From: JARRNO01 sp037384885
Lineage (GTDB): Bacteria; Acidobacteriota; UBA4820; DSQY01
Length of the DNA stretch: 13,022 nucleotides
Assembly (NCBI GenBank): GCA_037384885.1
Contig: JARRNO010000033.1
Location: forward strand, 1-13,022
Direction of reading: 5' to 3'
Shown: in pieces, positions 12,578-13,022 of the stretch
Layout of the letters: the number at the start of each line of letters is the position of its first letter
Position numbering within the stretch: the stretch's first letter is position 1
Notes under the pieces: generated by a model
Seen by the model: only the letters and a program-made list of their open reading frames with translations
What the model was told of the DNA's origin: nothing
Databases searched by the model: none
Program-made: the position numbers and the translations under genes

Positions 12578-13022
12578 GGCCGCCTTTGGCCCCTTTAGGA
12601 GCGCCTTCCAGCCGCGACTCCCTGCAACGGCAAACGATTCAATTCTTACCCGCGAAGGCGCACCTGAGAACACCCCCTCACCTCCTAGCTCTTTACTTCC
12701 TCACTCGAAGGGCCGCTTGCGGCCATCGCGGCCCCTGTGGGAGCGGCTTCCAGCCGCGATTTCCCCGCAGCGGCAAACGATTCAAATCTTGCCCGCATAG
12801 GCACGCCCGAGAACACCCCCTCACTTCCTAGCTCTTCACTTCTTCACTCGAAGGGCCGCCCTGCGGCCATCGCGGCCCCTTTAGGAGCGGCTTCCAGCCG
12901 CGACTCCCTGCAACGGCAAACGATTCAAATCTTGCCCGCATAGGCACGCCCGAGAACACCCCCTCACTTCCTAGCTCTTCACTTCTTCACTCGAAGGGCC
13001 GCCCTGCGGCCATCGCGGCCCC
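12578..13022. repeat. Tandem array, about 143 bp per unit, running off the window
   Basis: Three head-to-tail units start at 12578, 12721 and 12865, with a fourth beginning at 13008; spacings are 143, 144 and 143 bp. Each unit has a GGAGCG(G/C)CTTCCAGCCGCGA hairpin, a CGGCAAACGATTCAA block, CACGCCCGAGAACACC or a variant, a T/C-rich linker containing CTAGCTCTT, and a GGCCGC/GCGGCC or related hairpin. Units 2 and 3 are nearly identical, while unit 1 has diverged and its linker matches the glpK-side copy exactly. Open frames in it are chance products of the repeat. Confidence 0.9.

Noticed and set aside
12578..13022. CRISPR array
   Set aside because: Units of about 143 bp are nearly identical throughout, with no short repeat/unique spacer alternation and no cas genes.

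Overview
The window is GC-rich bacterial DNA, densely coded on both strands with short intergenic gaps and good Shine-Dalgarno sites. A 4Fe-4S FMN/FAD enoate-reductase-type enzyme, a CGGC-domain protein, a DUF134 regulator and mosaic hairpin repeats between genes suggest an anaerobic or facultative proteobacterium. A Desulfobacterota (delta-type, Syntrophobacter-like) host is my best guess, but no rRNA or marker gene is present to prove it.

Layout. (1) 1-170: the right end of an IS3-family insertion sequence, with the transposase C-terminus and terminal repeat. It abuts, and appears to truncate, the last gene of the next unit. (2) 171-3215, minus strand: a compact four-gene unit read right to left. 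It encodes a secreted C45/phospholipase B-like Ntn hydrolase, a 57-residue acidic helical protein, and two paralogous RDD-domain membrane proteins, the distal one cut short at the IS boundary. (3) 3369-4856, plus strand: an orphan glycerol kinase, glpK. (4) 4857-5264: a repeat-rich gap ending in a textbook CRP/FNR-type palindrome. (5) 5265-5612, plus strand: a small lipoprotein with W-x-P-G-x-W/Y type repeats. (6) 5722-7414, minus strand: a secreted C13 (legumain-like) peptidase with a conserved N-terminal domain and an EF-hand loop, followed by a gene encoding that N-terminal domain alone with its own signal sequence. (7) 7893-8339, minus strand: a CGGC-domain protein. (8) 8340-8592: hairpin repeats. 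(9) 8593-12326, minus strand: an apparent operon of a DUF134 regulator, a UbiE-like methyltransferase, a FadH/old-yellow-enzyme-like oxidoreductase and a second methyltransferase. It is driven by a TTGACA-N17-TATGTT promoter whose -10 box lies inside a perfect 16-bp palindrome. (10) 12444-13022: repeats that become a tandem array of about 143 bp per unit and run off the window end.

How the genes work together. The minus-strand DUF134 unit looks like a regulated redox/methylation operon; the operator resembles ArsR/SmtB metal-sensor sites and, less closely, Gram-positive LexA boxes. The C13 peptidase and its solo-domain neighbour look like a calcium-dependent exported protease with a possible partner or inhibitor made from its own N-terminal domain. 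The C45 hydrolase/RDD cluster is an uncharacterised envelope system now damaged by the IS. glpK stands alone, without glpF or glpD.
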